A stretch of DNA of 64,000 nt from Pseudomonas sp. Gutcm_11s (GTDB lineage: Bacteria > Pseudomonadota > Gammaproteobacteria > Pseudomonadales > Pseudomonadaceae): assembly GCF_028649395.1 (NCBI RefSeq), contig NZ_JAQSUW010000009.1, forward strand, positions 265,989 to 329,988, read 5' to 3'. The notes under the pieces are model-generated. The model was given only the letters and a program-made list of their open reading frames with translations, did not search any database and had not been told where the DNA came from. Position 1 is the first letter of the stretch, and each line of letters opens with the position of its first letter. Of this stretch, positions 26,007-44,283 are shown in pieces. Both the position numbers and the translations under genes were made by a program.

Positions 26007-26027
26007 TCGAATAGCTGAATTCCGAAT

Positions 26028-26053
26028 CTGCCGCGTATCGCGGCAGTTTCTTT
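26028..26053 (+). terminator. Hairpin between rseP and bamA
   Basis: An 8-bp stem (26028-26035 with 26039-26046), a 3-nt loop and TTTCTTT follow the rseP stop. It may partly terminate the pyrH-rseP transcript, so bamA may have additional promoters, for example an AlgU-type one. Confidence 0.65.
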
Positions 26054-26081
26054 ATTATCAGTTGGAATAAGAAAGGACTTC

Positions 26082-28502
26082 ATGAAACGTCTGCTGCTAC
26101 CTGCGGTTCTCGCCGCACTGATGATCGCCGAAGTTCACGCCGAGTCCTTCACCATCACAGATATCCGCGTCAACGGCCTGCAGCGAGTCTCCGCCGGCAG
26201 CCTGTTCGGCGCCTTGCCGCTCAACGTCGGCGATGCGGTTGATGATGGTCGTCTGGTGGACGCTACCCGCGCTCTGTTCAAGACCGGTTTCTTCCAGGAT
26301 ATCCAGCTCGGCCGCGAAGGCGACGTGCTGGTTATCAACGTGGTCGAGCGCCCGTCCATCTCCACCATCGAGATCGAGGGCAACAAGGCGATCAGCACCG
26401 AAGACCTGATGAAGGGGCTGCAGCAGTCGGGCCTGGCCGAAGGCGAGATATTCCAGCGCGCCACCCTTGAGGGCGTGCGCAACGAGCTGCTGCGCCAGTA
26501 CGTGGCCCAGGGCCGCTACTCGGCCGAGATCGAAGCCGAAGTGATTCCGCAGCCGCGTAACCGTGTGGCGCTGAAGATCAACATCAATGAAGGCTCGGTC
26601 GCCGCGATCCAGCACATCAACATCGTGGGTAACACCGTCTTCCCCGATGATGATCTGGCCCTGCTGTTCGAGCTGAAGACCACCAACTGGCTGTCCTTCT
26701 TCAAGAACGACGACAAGTATGCCCGCGAGAAACTGTCCGGTGACCTGGAGCGTCTGCGCTCCTACTACCTAGATCGCGGCTACATCAATATGGACATCTC
26801 CTCCACCCAGGTGTCCATCACGCCAGACAAGAAGCACGTCTACATCACCGTCAACGTCGATGAAGGCGAGAAGTACAGCGTCAGCGAAGTGAAGCTGTCC
26901 GGTGACCTTAAGGTGCCGCAGGAAGAAGTCGAGAAGCTGCTGCTGGTCAAGCAGGGTCAGGTCTTCTCGCGCAAGGTGATGACCACCACTTCCGAGCTGA
27001 TCACCCGCCGCCTCGGTAACGAGGGCTACACCTTCGCCAACGTCAACGGCGTGCCGCAGCCCAACGACGAAGATAAGACAGTTGCCATCACCTTCGTGGT
27101 CGATCCGGGCAAGCGTGCCTATGTAAACCGCATCAACTTCCGCGGTAACACCAAGACCGAGGACGAAGTGCTGCGCCGCGAGATGCGTCAGATGGAAGGC
27201 GGCTGGGCCTCCACCTATCTGATCGACCAGTCCAAGACTCGTCTGGAGCGACTTGGCTACTTTAAGGAAGTCAACGTCGAGACTCCGCAGGTGCCGGGTA
27301 CCGACGACCAGGTCGACGTCAACTACAGCGTTGAAGAGCAGCCTTCCGGCTCCATCACAGCCAGCGTCGGCTTCGCGCAGAACGCCGGTCTGATCCTCGG
27401 CGGCTCGATCAGCCAGAATAACTTCCTGGGTACCGGCAACAAGGTCAGTCTCGGTCTGACCCGCTCCGAATACCAGACCCGCTACAACTTTGGCTTCGTC
27501 GACCCCTACTGGACCGTCGACGGCGTCAGCCTGGGCTACAACGCCTTCTATCGCACCACCGACTACGACGAACTGGATACCGACGTATCGAGCTACTCGG
27601 TGGACAGCCTCGGTGCCGGCGTGAGCATTGGCTATCCGATCAGCGAAACCGCGCGCCTGACCTATGGTCTGACCGTGCAGCAGGACTCCCTCGACACCGG
27701 TTACTACACCGTCGACGAGATCCTGGCGTTCATGGACGATGAGGGTGACAACTTCCTCAACTTCAAGGGCTCCATCGGCTGGTCCGAGTCGACCCTGAAC
27801 CGTGGCACCATGGCGACCCGTGGCCATTCGCAGAGCCTGGTGCTTGAGTCGACTCTGCCGGGCAGCGACCTGTCGTTCTTCAAGCTGGATTACCGTGGCC
27901 AGATCTTTGCGCCGCTGACCCAGGCTACCGGCCTGCGCTTCCACACCGAGCTGGGCTACGGTGACGGCTATGGTTCTACCACCGGCCTGCCGTTCTATGA
28001 GAACTACTATGCCGGTGGCTTCAACTCGGTACGTGGTTTCGAAGACAGCACCCTCGGCCCTCGTAGTACTCCGAGTGTGGCGCGAGATAAGGATGGCAAT
28101 GCTTTACCGGGTGGCGAGGGCGCAGGTCCAGGTGTCGACGGTCGTTATACCGACGACCAGGATCCGGTTGCTTACGGTGGTAACGTGCTGATCCAGGGTG
28201 GTGTCGAGTACCTGTTCCCGCTGCCGTTCGTGAAGGATCAGCGCTCGCTGCGTACCGTGCTGTTCTGGGACGTGGGTAGCGTGTTCCTCACCGATTGCCC
28301 GACCAAGACCGCTACCACTCGATTCATGAACACCAGCAGTTGCGGCAGCATCGATATGAGCAACCTGGCCAGTTCGGTGGGTGTCGGCCTGACCTGGGTT
28401 ACCGCCATGGGCCCGCTGAGCTTCAGCCTGGCCGCGCCGGTGAAGAAGCCCGACGATTCCGACCCGCAGATCTTCCAGTTCTCGCTGGGCCAAACTTTCT
28501 AA
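26082..28502 (+). CDS. bamA: Outer-membrane assembly factor BamA
   Basis: BamA inserts beta-barrel proteins into the outer membrane; in P. aeruginosa it is Opr86. The 806-residue protein has a signal peptide (MKRLLLPAVLAALMIAEVHA), five POTRA domains (about residues 22-425) and a C-terminal 16-strand barrel. Visible: VRGF (GGFNSVRGFEDS, the conserved RGF motif in loop 6) and a C-terminal FSLGQTF ending in Phe. Loop 6 contains a long insertion around DKDGNALPGGEGAGPGVDGRYTDDQ, a surface region that varies between species. The chaperone gene skp follows 39 bp later. Confidence 0.97.
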   Translation: MKRLLLPAVLAALMIAEVHAESFTITDIRVNGLQRVSAGSLFGALPLNVGDAVDDGRLVDATRALFKTGFFQDIQLGREGDVLVINVVERPSISTIEIEGNKAISTEDLMKGLQQSGLAEGEIFQRATLEGVRNELLRQYVAQGRYSAEIEAEVIPQPRNRVALKININEGSVAAIQHINIVGNTVFPDDDLALLFELKTTNWLSFFKNDDKYAREKLSGDLERLRSYYLDRGYINMDISSTQVSITPDKKHVYITVNVDEGEKYSVSEVKLSGDLKVPQEEVEKLLLVKQGQVFSRKVMTTTSELITRRLGNEGYTFANVNGVPQPNDEDKTVAITFVVDPGKRAYVNRINFRGNTKTEDEVLRREMRQMEGGWASTYLIDQSKTRLERLGYFKEVNVETPQVPGTDDQVDVNYSVEEQPSGSITASVGFAQNAGLILGGSISQNNFLGTGNKVSLGLTRSEYQTRYNFGFVDPYWTVDGVSLGYNAFYRTTDYDELDTDVSSYSVDSLGAGVSIGYPISETARLTYGLTVQQDSLDTGYYTVDEILAFMDDEGDNFLNFKGSIGWSESTLNRGTMATRGHSQSLVLESTLPGSDLSFFKLDYRGQIFAPLTQATGLRFHTELGYGDGYGSTTGLPFYENYYAGGFNSVRGFEDSTLGPRSTPSVARDKDGNALPGGEGAGPGVDGRYTDDQDPVAYGGNVLIQGGVEYLFPLPFVKDQRSLRTVLFWDVGSVFLTDCPTKTATTRFMNTSSCGSIDMSNLASSVGVGLTWVTAMGPLSFSLAAPVKKPDDSDPQIFQFSLGQTF

Positions 28503-28541
28503 TATTTGCTAGACAACGGTTTGACGTTGCAGGAGTACATC

Positions 28542-29045
28542 GTGCGTAAGTTGACTCAACTGGTTCTGGTTGCCGCTGCAGTGGTCGCGACCCCCGCTTT
28601 CGCCGAGATGAAGATCGCGGTGATGAACTACCAAATGGCCCTGCTTGAGTCGGATGCTGCCAAGAAGTACGCCGTCGACGCCGAGAAGAAGTTCGGTCCG
28701 CAGCTGAACAAGCTCAAGCAGCTCGAGTCCGACGCCAAGCGCATCCAGGATCGCCTGGTCAAGGATGGCGACAAGCTGCAGCAGGCCGAGCGTGAGCGCC
28801 TGGAGCTGGAATTCAAGCAAAAGGCCCGTGACTTCCAGTTCCAGTCCAAGGAACTGAACGACGCCAAGGCAGTTTCTGACCGCGACATGCTCAAGCAGCT
28901 CAAGCCGAAGCTGGACAAGGCCGTCGAGGAAGTGATCAAGCAGGGCAACTATGACCTGGTACTGGAACGTGGCGCCGTGGTCGACGTCAAGCCGCAGTAC
29001 GAGATCACTCGTCAGGTCATCCAGCGCATGAACACCCTGCGCTGA
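28542..29045 (+). CDS. skp: Periplasmic chaperone Skp (OmpH)
   Basis: Skp is a trimeric chaperone that holds unfolded outer-membrane proteins in transit to BamA. The gene starts at GTG 28542 with AGGAG at 28531-28535, giving 167 residues; a start at 28506 would place extra residues before the signal peptide. The signal peptide [20 protein letters not shown] is followed by mature [10 protein letters not shown] and a long coiled coil (about 45-125; [38 protein letters not shown]). This arrangement is fixed in Pseudomonas. Confidence 0.95.
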   Translation: MRKLTQLVLVAAAVVATPAFAEMKIAVMNYQMALLESDAAKKYAVDAEKKFGPQLNKLKQLESDAKRIQDRLVKDGDKLQQAERERLELEFKQKARDFQFQSKELNDAKAVSDRDMLKQLKPKLDKAVEEVIKQGNYDLVLERGAVVDVKPQYEITRQVIQRMNTLR

Positions 29046-29047
29046 AG

Positions 29048-30106
29048 ATGAGCGCACCGGTCTTCACCCTCGGCCAACTGGCCGAGCGTCTTGGCGCCAC
29101 CTTGCGTGGTGCCGCGGACAAACCGATCCGTGGCCTGGCGACCCTGCAGGACGCGGGTTCGGATCAGCTGAGCTTCCTGTCCAACGCGCAGTACCGCAAG
29201 TTCCTGGCCGACACCAAGGCCGGCGTCGTGCTGCTGACCGCTGCCGATGCAGAGGGCTATGCCGGCGATGTGCTGTTGGTGGCCAATCCCTATCTGGCCT
29301 TTGCCCAGCTCTCTCACCTGTTCGACACCAAGCCTGTCGCCCCCGCCGGTGTGCATCCGTCCGCTGTAGTGGCGGCCGACGCGCAGGTCGACCCGAGTGC
29401 CAGTATCGCCGCCTACGCGGTGATCGAGAGCGGCGCCCGGATCGGCAAAGGCGTGACCATTGGCGCTCATTGCGTGGTGGGTGCTCGTAGTGAGATCGGT
29501 GAGGGTGGCTGGCTGGCACCGCGCGTGACCCTCTATCACGATGTGAAGATCGGCAAGCGCGTGGTCATTCAGTCCGGAGCCGTGCTCGGTGGCGAGGGCT
29601 TCGGCTTCGCCAACGAGAAAGGTGTGTGGCAGAAAATCGCGCAGATCGGCGGCGTGGTGTTGGGCGACGATGTCGAAGTCGGTGCCAATACCACCATCGA
29701 TCGCGGCGCCCTGGCCGATACTCTGATCGGCAACGGCGTGAAGCTGGACAACCAGATCATGATCGCGCACAACGTGCAGATCGGCGATCACACCGCAATG
29801 GCTGGCTGTGCCGGCATTTCCGGCAGCACCAAGATCGGCAAGCACTGCATGATCGCTGGTGGCGTAGGCATGGTTGGGCACATCGAGGTGTGCGACAACG
29901 TGTTCGTCACCGGTATGACCATGGTTACCCGCTCGATTACCGAGCCAGGCGCCTATTCTTCCGGTACTGCGATGCAGACTGCATCCGATTGGAAGAAGAG
30001 TGCGGCCCGTATCCGTCAACTGGACGACATGGCGAAGCGCCTGCGCGAGCTGGAAAAGCGCCTCGCCGCCGTGACCTCGGGCGATCAGGCCTCATCAGAT
30101 GCCTGA
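29048..30106 (+). CDS. lpxD: UDP-3-O-(3-hydroxyacyl)glucosamine N-acyltransferase
   Basis: LpxD adds the second hydroxyacyl chain to UDP-GlcN in lipid A synthesis, using acyl-ACP. The 352-residue protein has an N-terminal uridine-binding domain ([16 protein letters not shown]) and a left-handed beta-helix of hexapeptide repeats from about residue 100 to 300 ([24 protein letters not shown]), then a helical tail ([17 protein letters not shown]). The start is 3 bp after the skp stop. The order lpxD-fabZ-lpxA-lpxB completes the lipid A core in one block. Confidence 0.96.
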   Translation: MSAPVFTLGQLAERLGATLRGAADKPIRGLATLQDAGSDQLSFLSNAQYRKFLADTKAGVVLLTAADAEGYAGDVLLVANPYLAFAQLSHLFDTKPVAPAGVHPSAVVAADAQVDPSASIAAYAVIESGARIGKGVTIGAHCVVGARSEIGEGGWLAPRVTLYHDVKIGKRVVIQSGAVLGGEGFGFANEKGVWQKIAQIGGVVLGDDVEVGANTTIDRGALADTLIGNGVKLDNQIMIAHNVQIGDHTAMAGCAGISGSTKIGKHCMIAGGVGMVGHIEVCDNVFVTGMTMVTRSITEPGAYSSGTAMQTASDWKKSAARIRQLDDMAKRLRELEKRLAAVTSGDQASSDA

Positions 30107-30151
30107 TCGTGCCTCAGGCACGCCCCCATTTTTAGTAAAGGCTTTCTGCAA

Positions 30152-30592
30152 ATGATGGACATCAACGAGATTCGCGAATATCTGCCGCACCGCTACCCCT
30201 TCCTGCTGGTGGATCGGGTTGCCGAGCTGGATATCGAAGGCAAGACCATTCGCGCCTACAAGAATGTCAGCATCAACGAGCCTTTCTTCAACGGCCACTT
30301 CCCCGAGCACCCGATCATGCCGGGCGTGCTGATCATCGAGGCCATGGCCCAGGCCGCTGGTATCCTCGGCTTCAAGATGCTCGACGTGAAGCCTGCCGAT
30401 GGCACCCTCTACTACTTCGTCGGCTCCGATAAGCTGCGTTTCCGCCAGCCGGTACTGCCGGGCGACCAACTGGTGCTCGAGGCCAGGTTCCTCAGCGTCA
30501 AGCGCAGCATCTGGAAGTTCGAGTGCCGCGCCAGCGTCGATGGCAAGGAAGTCTGCTCGGCTGAAATCATCTGCGCGGAACGCAAGCTATGA
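30152..30592 (+). CDS. fabZ: 3-hydroxyacyl-ACP dehydratase FabZ
   Basis: FabZ dehydrates 3-hydroxyacyl-ACP in fatty acid synthesis and competes with LpxD/LpxA for the same hydroxyacyl-ACP pool, which is why the genes are coupled. The 146-residue protein contains the hot-dog fold signature [21 protein letters not shown] with the catalytic His and, in the same stretch, the conserved Glu. [14 protein letters not shown] at the start is typical. It follows lpxD by 45 bp and overlaps lpxA by 4 bp. Confidence 0.97.
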   Translation: MMDINEIREYLPHRYPFLLVDRVAELDIEGKTIRAYKNVSINEPFFNGHFPEHPIMPGVLIIEAMAQAAGILGFKMLDVKPADGTLYYFVGSDKLRFRQPVLPGDQLVLEARFLSVKRSIWKFECRASVDGKEVCSAEIICAERKL

Positions 30593-31365
30593 GTTTGATC
30601 GACCCTCGCGCCATCATCGATCCGTCGGCCAAGCTGGCCGCGGATGTCCAGGTCGGCCCCTGGTCGATCATCGGACCTGATGTGGAGATCGGCGAGGGTA
30701 CTGTGGTCGGCCCGCATGTCGTGCTCAAGGGCCCGACGGTGATCGGCAAGCACAACAAGATCTACCAGTTTTCCTCGGTGGGCGAAGACACGCCTGACCT
30801 CAAGTACAAGGGCGAGCCGACCCGCCTGGTGATTGGCGATCACAACGTGATCCGCGAGGGCGTGACCATTCACCGTGGCACCGTGCAGGACCGTGGCGAG
30901 ACCACCATCGGCGACCACAACCTGCTGATGGCCTATGTACATATCGGTCATGACAGCGTGATCGGCAACCACTGCATCCTGGTCAACAACACTGCACTGG
31001 CCGGTCATGTGTGGGTCGACGACTGGGCTATCCTCTCCGGCTTCACCCTGGTCCACCAGTTCTGCCGTATCGGCGCCCACAGTTTCTCCGGCATGGGTAC
31101 TGCCATTGGTAAGGACGTGCCGGCCTACGTCACCGTGTTCGGCAACCCGGCCGAGGCGCGGAGCATGAATTTCGAGGGCATGCGCCGTCGCGGCTTCAGT
31201 GCCGAGGCCATCGCTGCCCTGCGTCGGGCCTACAAGGTGGTCTACCGCCAGGGGCTGACCGTCGACCAGGCGCTGGCCGAGCTGGCCGAGTCCTCCGCAC
31301 AGTTCCCGGAAGTGGCGGTATTCCGCGACTCCGTCCAGGCTTCGACCCGCGGCATCACCCGCTGA
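30589..31365 (+). CDS. lpxA: UDP-GlcNAc O-acyltransferase
   Basis: LpxA transfers hydroxyacyl from ACP to UDP-GlcNAc, the first step of lipid A synthesis. At 258 residues it is the usual length. Hexapeptide repeats cover residues 8-190 ([26 protein letters not shown]). The catalytic region is [17 protein letters not shown], followed by the helical C-terminal domain. It is translated from an ATG inside the fabZ end and precedes lpxB directly. The chain-length ruler residue, commonly the one that sets C10 in Pseudomonas, was not assigned by eye. Confidence 0.97.
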   Translation: MSLIDPRAIIDPSAKLAADVQVGPWSIIGPDVEIGEGTVVGPHVVLKGPTVIGKHNKIYQFSSVGEDTPDLKYKGEPTRLVIGDHNVIREGVTIHRGTVQDRGETTIGDHNLLMAYVHIGHDSVIGNHCILVNNTALAGHVWVDDWAILSGFTLVHQFCRIGAHSFSGMGTAIGKDVPAYVTVFGNPAEARSMNFEGMRRRGFSAEAIAALRRAYKVVYRQGLTVDQALAELAESSAQFPEVAVFRDSVQASTRGITR

Positions 31366-31366
31366 C

Positions 31367-32500
31367 ATGAGCCGCCCCCTTCTCGTTGCGCTGGTGGCCG
31401 GAGAGGCCTCCGGCGACATCCTCGGCGCCGGCCTGATGCAGGCGCTCAAGGCCAAGCACCCGGAAGTCCAGTTCATCGGCGTCGGTGGTCCGCGCATGGA
31501 GGCCGAGGGGCTGGTTTCCGCCTTCCCCATGGAGCGCCTGGCGGTAATGGGCCTGGTCGAAGTGCTCGGTCGTCTGCGCGAGCTGCTGGGGCGGCGCAAG
31601 CGCCTGATCAAGGACCTGATCGCCGCCAAGCCGGACGTGTTCATCGGTATCGATGCCCCGGACTTCAACCTGACCCTCGAGCTCAAGCTGCGCCAGGCCG
31701 GAATCAAGACCGTGCACTACGTCAGCCCGTCCGTCTGGGCCTGGCGGCAGAAGCGCGTGCTGAAGATCCGCGAAGCCTGTGACCTGATGCTGACCTTGTT
31801 CCCCTTCGAGGCGCGCTTCTACCTGGACCACCAGGTGCCGGTGCGCTTCGTCGGCCATCCTCTGGCCAACACCATTCCATTGCAGGCCGATCGTGCCGGT
31901 GCCCGCGAGGCTCTGGGGCTGGCAGAGGACGAAGCCGTGGTTGCGCTGCTGCCAGGTAGTCGTGGTGGTGAGGTGGGGCGCCTTGGCGAGCTGTTCCTCG
32001 ACGCTGCCGAGCGCTTGCGCGCCCTGCGCCCCGGTGTACGCTTCGTGCTGCCCTGCGCCAATGCCGAGCGCCGTGCTCAGCTGGAAGCCATGCTTGCCGG
32101 ACGCAACCTGCCGCTGCTGTTGCTCGATGGTCGCTCCCACGAGGCCCTGGCCGCCTGCGATGCGGTGCTGATCGCCTCCGGCACGGCGACCCTCGAGGCC
32201 CTGCTGCACAAACGCCCCATGGTCGTGGCCTACAAGGTGGCGCCGCTGACCTATCGTATTCTCAAGCGCTTGGTGAAGAGCCCCTACATCTCGCTGCCCA
32301 ACCTGCTGGCCGAGCGCATGCTGGTGCCGGAGCTGATCCAGGATGCCGCGACTCCCGACGCTCTGGCGCAGACCCTGGCGCCGCTGCTGGACGATGGCGC
32401 GGTGCAGACTCTGGGCTTCGATGTGATCCACCGTGCCCTGCGCCAGGATGCCTCGCAGCAGGCTGCCGACGCCGTGCTCAAGCTGGTGGGGCAGGCCTGA
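31367..32500 (+). CDS. lpxB: Lipid A disaccharide synthase
   Basis: LpxB joins UDP-2,3-diacyl-GlcN and lipid X to form the lipid A disaccharide. It is a GT19 enzyme of 377 residues. Visible: [15 protein letters not shown] at the start, [21 protein letters not shown] and [10 protein letters not shown], all conserved in the family. The ATG lies one base after the lpxA stop, and the stop overlaps the rnhB start as TGATG. Confidence 0.97.
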   Translation: MSRPLLVALVAGEASGDILGAGLMQALKAKHPEVQFIGVGGPRMEAEGLVSAFPMERLAVMGLVEVLGRLRELLGRRKRLIKDLIAAKPDVFIGIDAPDFNLTLELKLRQAGIKTVHYVSPSVWAWRQKRVLKIREACDLMLTLFPFEARFYLDHQVPVRFVGHPLANTIPLQADRAGAREALGLAEDEAVVALLPGSRGGEVGRLGELFLDAAERLRALRPGVRFVLPCANAERRAQLEAMLAGRNLPLLLLDGRSHEALAACDAVLIASGTATLEALLHKRPMVVAYKVAPLTYRILKRLVKSPYISLPNLLAERMLVPELIQDAATPDALAQTLAPLLDDGAVQTLGFDVIHRALRQDASQQAADAVLKLVGQA

Positions 32501-33099
32501 TGCAGCTCGGTCTGGATTTCGCCCTGGTCGAGGAGCTCGTGGCTGGTGTCGACGAAGTCGGCCGCGGCCCGCTCTGCGGACCGGTGGTTACCGCCGCGGT
32601 GATCCTCGATCCTGCTCGTCCCATCGCCGGCCTCAACGACTCGAAGAAGCTCAGTGAGGCGCGTCGCGAGAAACTCTTCGACGAGATTCGCGAGAAGGCG
32701 CTGGCCTGGTGCATCGCCCGTGCCGAGGTCGAGGAGATCGACCAGCTGAACATCCTGCATGCCACCATGCTGGCCATGCAGCGCGCGGTGGAAGGCTTGA
32801 GTGTCACCCCGAAGCTGGCGCTGATCGACGGCAACCGTTGCCCGAAGCTGGCGGTGCCCAGCGCCCCGGTGGTCGGTGGCGACGCCCAGGTGCCGGCCAT
32901 CGCTGCCGCTTCGATCCTGGCCAAGGTCAGCCGCGACCGTGAGATGGCCGAGATGGAGAAACTCTATCCGGGCTACGGCATCGGCGGGCACAAGGGCTAT
33001 CCGACGCCGGTGCACCTCGAAGCCCTCAAGCGTCTGGGCGCCACGCCCATTCATCGGCGCTCTTTCGCGCCGGTGCGCAAGGTGTTGGAAGGTAGTTAA
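32500..33099 (+). CDS. rnhB: Ribonuclease HII
   Basis: RNase HII removes ribonucleotides misincorporated in DNA and RNA primers. The 199-residue protein has the signature [17 protein letters not shown], with the two metal-binding acidic residues (DE), and later acidic residues in LIDGN and [14 protein letters not shown]. It is the usual type 2 enzyme next to lpxB and dnaE. Its ATG overlaps the lpxB stop. Confidence 0.97.
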   Translation: MQLGLDFALVEELVAGVDEVGRGPLCGPVVTAAVILDPARPIAGLNDSKKLSEARREKLFDEIREKALAWCIARAEVEEIDQLNILHATMLAMQRAVEGLSVTPKLALIDGNRCPKLAVPSAPVVGGDAQVPAIAAASILAKVSRDREMAEMEKLYPGYGIGGHKGYPTPVHLEALKRLGATPIHRRSFAPVRKVLEGS

Positions 33100-33122
33100 G
33101 TCTCAAGCTGCCCTTTGTAATC

Positions 33123-33153
33123 AGGCCCGGTACAATCCGGGCCTTATCGTTTT
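33123..33153 (+). terminator. Hairpin between rnhB and dnaE
   Basis: An 8-bp GC-rich stem (33123-33130 with 33137-33144) and a 6-nt loop are followed by TATCGTTTTT. It is a likely intrinsic terminator or attenuator ahead of dnaE. Confidence 0.65.
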
Positions 33154-33174
33154 TGCGTCACCTATGGAATTGCC

Positions 33175-36708
<3,534 letters not shown>

Positions 36709-36747
36709 GGGGCAGGCCGCAGGTCTACCTCCTCGGCCTCGACCCTG

Positions 36748-36775
36748 GGCGTCTTATCCCTTAAGGTAGGACGCC
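36748..36775 (+). repeat. Hairpin in the dnaE-accA spacer
   Basis: GGCGTC (36748-36753) pairs with GACGCC (36770-36775), with a partly self-complementary centre around CCTTAAGG. A second short GGCC hairpin follows near 36795-36810. Neither has a T-tract. They may mark the end of the dnaE mRNA or structure the accA leader. Confidence 0.4.
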
Positions 36776-36826
36776 AGATGGAACCAGCCGCCCGGCCTTT
36801 CGGCCGCCGACGCAAGACGGACGCCT

Positions 36827-37777
<951 letters not shown>

Positions 37778-37794
37778 TTGGTGTCATGCATCCA

Positions 37795-37822
37795 CAACGG
37801 GCCTTCGGGCCCGTTGTTGTTT
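37795..37822 (+). terminator. Intrinsic terminator after accA
   Basis: A 9-bp stem (37795-37803 with 37808-37816) with a TTCG tetraloop runs into TTGTTT. It stops most accA transcription before tilS. Confidence 0.8.
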
Positions 37823-37833
37823 AAGCTGGCGGC

Positions 37834-39150
37834 ATGACTGCGCTCGAAACCTCTCTGCTCGATTCCTTGTCGCCCTGGCGTGACGCTCCTGCCTGGTATG
37901 TCGCCCTGTCCGGCGGATTGGATTCGACCGTTCTGCTGCACCTGCTGGCGCGCCTGCGCGAGCGGCAGGCGCTGCCGCCGCTGTTCGCTATTCATGTCCA
38001 TCATGGCCTGCAGGCCGCCGCCGATGCCTGGCCGGCGCACTGCCAATCCTTCTGCGACCAGTTGGGTGTGCCGCTGCATATCGAGCGGGTGCAGGTGGAC
38101 AGTGGTGCCAGTCTCGAGCGCGCCGCACGGGAGGCGCGCTATCGAGCGTTCGAGCGCAGGTTGGAGGCGGGCGCGCTGCTGCTGACCGCCCAGCATCGTG
38201 ACGATCAGGCTGAAACCTTGTTGTTCCGTCTACTGCGCGGCGCTGGCGTGCGTGGCCTGGCGGGTATGTCTCTGAGTCGGTCGTTCGGCTCCGGCTGGCT
38301 GGTGCGTCCATTGCTGCAGGCTTCGCGCGGCGAGTTGGAGGCCTACGCCAGGCAGCACGATCTGAATTGGGTGGAGGATCCCTCCAACGCCGACACCGGA
38401 CTGGCGCGCAACTTCCTGCGTCGTGATGTGCTGCCGCTTCTGACTCGGCATTGGCCCCAGGTAGGCGCGAGCCTGGCGCGTACCGCTGGGCACATGCGCG
38501 AGGCTGAACAACTGCTCGGCGAGTTGGCCGAGGTGGATCTTGCTGCTGCACGAGCCGAGCATGCCCATGCCTGGCTGGGGCTGCCTTCCTTGGCGCTGGC
38601 TCCGCTACGAGGCCTCTCGGCCGCGCGCCAGCGCAACTTGTTGCGTCACTGGCTGGCGCCGCTGACGCGGATGCCGGACAGCGAGCATTGGGCCGGCTGG
38701 GGAAGCCTGCGCGATGCGGCGGTCGATGCCGCTCCGCTCTGGAGTCTCGAGGGTGGAGAGCTGCGGCGCGCCGACGAGCGGTTGTGGTGGTTGTCCGGCG
38801 ATTGGTTGCAGGCGCTGCCAGAGCCCGCTGACTGGGGCGATCCGCAGCAGCCATGCGATTTGGCCGGCAATGGTCGGGTGTTCATGCGGGGAGTCGCTCC
38901 GGATGGCCCTCTGCAGCTGCGTTATCGCCACGGTGGCGAGGTCATGGCGCTGGCCGGGCGCGGGCATCGCGATCTCAAGCGTCTGCTCAACGAGCGTGCG
39001 CTGCCGGCCTTCGTGCGTGGTCGCCTGCCATTGCTCTACCGGGGCGATGAGCTGATCGCGGTGGCCAACCTGGCAGGTCTTGATGGCCCTCCGTCGGCAG
39101 AGTGGCGTTTCTGCTGGCAGCCTCCGACCAACGCACAAGGTTTGAGCTGA
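37834..39150 (+). CDS. tilS: tRNA(Ile)-lysidine synthetase
   Basis: TilS modifies C34 of tRNA-Ile(CAU) to lysidine so that it reads AUA; it is essential. The 438-residue protein has the PP-loop motif LSGGLDSTVLLHLL at residues 26-40, the family HHGLQA and QHRDDQAETLLFRLLRGAGVRGLAGM segments, and a C-terminal domain with RYRHGGEVMALAGRGHRDLKRLL. The ribosome site before ATG 37834 is weak, and the preceding terminator suggests low expression. The local codon usage is less biased than that of its neighbours. Confidence 0.95.
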   Translation: MTALETSLLDSLSPWRDAPAWYVALSGGLDSTVLLHLLARLRERQALPPLFAIHVHHGLQAAADAWPAHCQSFCDQLGVPLHIERVQVDSGASLERAAREARYRAFERRLEAGALLLTAQHRDDQAETLLFRLLRGAGVRGLAGMSLSRSFGSGWLVRPLLQASRGELEAYARQHDLNWVEDPSNADTGLARNFLRRDVLPLLTRHWPQVGASLARTAGHMREAEQLLGELAEVDLAAARAEHAHAWLGLPSLALAPLRGLSAARQRNLLRHWLAPLTRMPDSEHWAGWGSLRDAAVDAAPLWSLEGGELRRADERLWWLSGDWLQALPEPADWGDPQQPCDLAGNGRVFMRGVAPDGPLQLRYRHGGEVMALAGRGHRDLKRLLNERALPAFVRGRLPLLYRGDELIAVANLAGLDGPPSAEWRFCWQPPTNAQGLS

Positions 39151-39277
39151 AAGGGCCTTTCCGGTAGACTACGCTCCCGTCTTATTACTGCTTCTGTGGG
39201 CTCCCTTGGAACCCGCAGGGCGTTGCTTATTTCAGGTCGGCATTGGCCGTCCTGCGCTTTCTTCCCGGCGGCGCTGA

Positions 39278-41791
<2,514 letters not shown>

Positions 41792-41855
41792 TCAGGCAAT
41801 TCTCCGGTAAAGTGCGCGCCCGTTGGCCGTGACCGGCAGGCATTCTCTCTCGTAA

Positions 41856-43166
<1,311 letters not shown>

Positions 43167-43178
43167 GCCGGGAATGGT

Positions 43179-43204
43179 AAAAGGGCAGCGCAAGCTGCCC
43201 TTTT
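43179..43204 (+). terminator. Intrinsic terminator after eno
   Basis: A perfect 11-bp stem (43179-43189 with 43194-43204) with a GCAA loop ends in four T residues. ftsB begins 22 bp later, so ftsB-ispD depends on read-through or a promoter inside eno. Confidence 0.85.
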
Positions 43205-43225
43205 CGTATGGATACTCGCGTTCCC

Positions 43226-43510
43226 ATGTCTAACAAAGCGCCCTACTGGCTGTTCGTCGCGCTCGTGCTGGTTCTGGCCGGCCTGCAGTACCGCCTGTGG
43301 GTGGGTGACGGAAGCCTGGCCCAGGTCACCGAGCTGAAGCGGCAGATTGCCGATCAGCAGGGCGAGAACGAGCGCCTGCTCGAGCGCAACCGTATCCTCG
43401 AGGCCGAGGTGCTGGAGTTGAAGAAGGGCATGGAGACCGTCGAGGAGCGTGCACGTCACGAGCTCGGCATGGTCAAGGAAGGCGAAACCCTCTACCAGCT
43501 GGCCGAATGA
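43226..43510 (+). CDS. ftsB: Cell division protein FtsB
   Basis: FtsB is a small bitopic protein of the FtsQLB complex that activates septal peptidoglycan synthesis. From ATG 43226 it has 94 residues: a membrane segment (YWLFVALVLVLAGLQYRLWV) at about residues 7-26, then a coiled coil (QVTELKRQIADQQGENERLLERNRILEAEVLELKK), and the conserved ERARHELGMVKEGETLYQL end. An ATG at 43208 adds six residues and lies against the eno terminator. Its last 4 bp overlap ispD. Confidence 0.94.
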   Translation: MSNKAPYWLFVALVLVLAGLQYRLWVGDGSLAQVTELKRQIADQQGENERLLERNRILEAEVLELKKGMETVEERARHELGMVKEGETLYQLAE

Positions 43511-44217
43511 ATACTCCCGCGACACCTTCCTTCTGGGTGGTGATTCCCGCCGCCGGTATCGGCTCGCGCATGCGTGCCGACCGCCCCAAACAGTATCTGC
43601 AACTGGCCGGGCGAACCATTCTCGAACATACCCTCCACTGTTTCCTCGATCATCCGCAGCTCAGGGGCCTGGTGCTCAGCCTGGCGGCGGACGATCCCTG
43701 GTGGCCGACGCTGCCCTGCGCCGGTGATGCCCGCATCCAGCGCACCGAGGGCGGTGCCGAGCGCGCCGACTCGGTGCTGGCCGGCCTGCTGCGTCTGCTC
43801 GATCTGGGCGCGCAGCCGGACGACTGGGTGCTGGTGCACGATGCCGCGCGGCCCAATCTGGCGCGCAGTGATCTCGACCTGCTGCTGCAGGAGCTGGCCG
43901 ACGATCCGGTTGGTGGCCTGCTGGCCGTCCCCGCGCGCGATACGCTCAAGCGAGTCGGCGCTGATGGTCGGGTCGCGGAGACCGTGGATCGCAGCCTGAT
44001 CTGGCAGGCGTACACGCCGCAAATGTTCCGTCTCGCCGCCCTGCATCGGGCATTGGCCGATGCGTTGGTGGCCGATGTGGCGGTGACCGACGAGGCCTCG
44101 GCCCTGGAGTGGGTCGGGCAGTCGCCGAGGCTGGTGGAGGGTAGGGCGGACAACCTGAAGATTACCCGCCCCGAAGACCTGGAATGGCTGCGCCAGCGCT
44201 GGGCGCACAAGGTCTGA
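43507..44217 (+). CDS. ispD: 2-C-methyl-D-erythritol 4-phosphate cytidylyltransferase
   Basis: IspD couples MEP to CTP in the isoprenoid pathway. The 236-residue protein has the CTP-binding motif VIPAAGIGSRMRADRPKQYL near the N-terminus, VLVHDAARPNL (metal site) and VTDEASALEW near the end. CTP synthase (pyrG) and IspD are in the same series. The partner ispF is not adjacent here, as in other Pseudomonas. Confidence 0.96.
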   Translation: MNTPATPSFWVVIPAAGIGSRMRADRPKQYLQLAGRTILEHTLHCFLDHPQLRGLVLSLAADDPWWPTLPCAGDARIQRTEGGAERADSVLAGLLRLLDLGAQPDDWVLVHDAARPNLARSDLDLLLQELADDPVGGLLAVPARDTLKRVGADGRVAETVDRSLIWQAYTPQMFRLAALHRALADALVADVAVTDEASALEWVGQSPRLVEGRADNLKITRPEDLEWLRQRWAHKV

Positions 44218-44235
44218 TCACGCCCTGGCGATGAG

Positions 44236-44266
44236 AGTAGCTGCGGGTGATTCACTTGCAGCTACT
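44236..44266. repeat. Inverted repeat between convergent ispD and chemoreceptor genes
   Basis: AGTAGCTGC (44236-44244) pairs perfectly with GCAGCTACT (44258-44266) around a 13-base centre. No clear T-tract follows on either strand, so it is a weak or factor-assisted bidirectional terminator candidate. Confidence 0.5.
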
Positions 44267-44283
44267 GCCGGCTCCGTTGGGGT

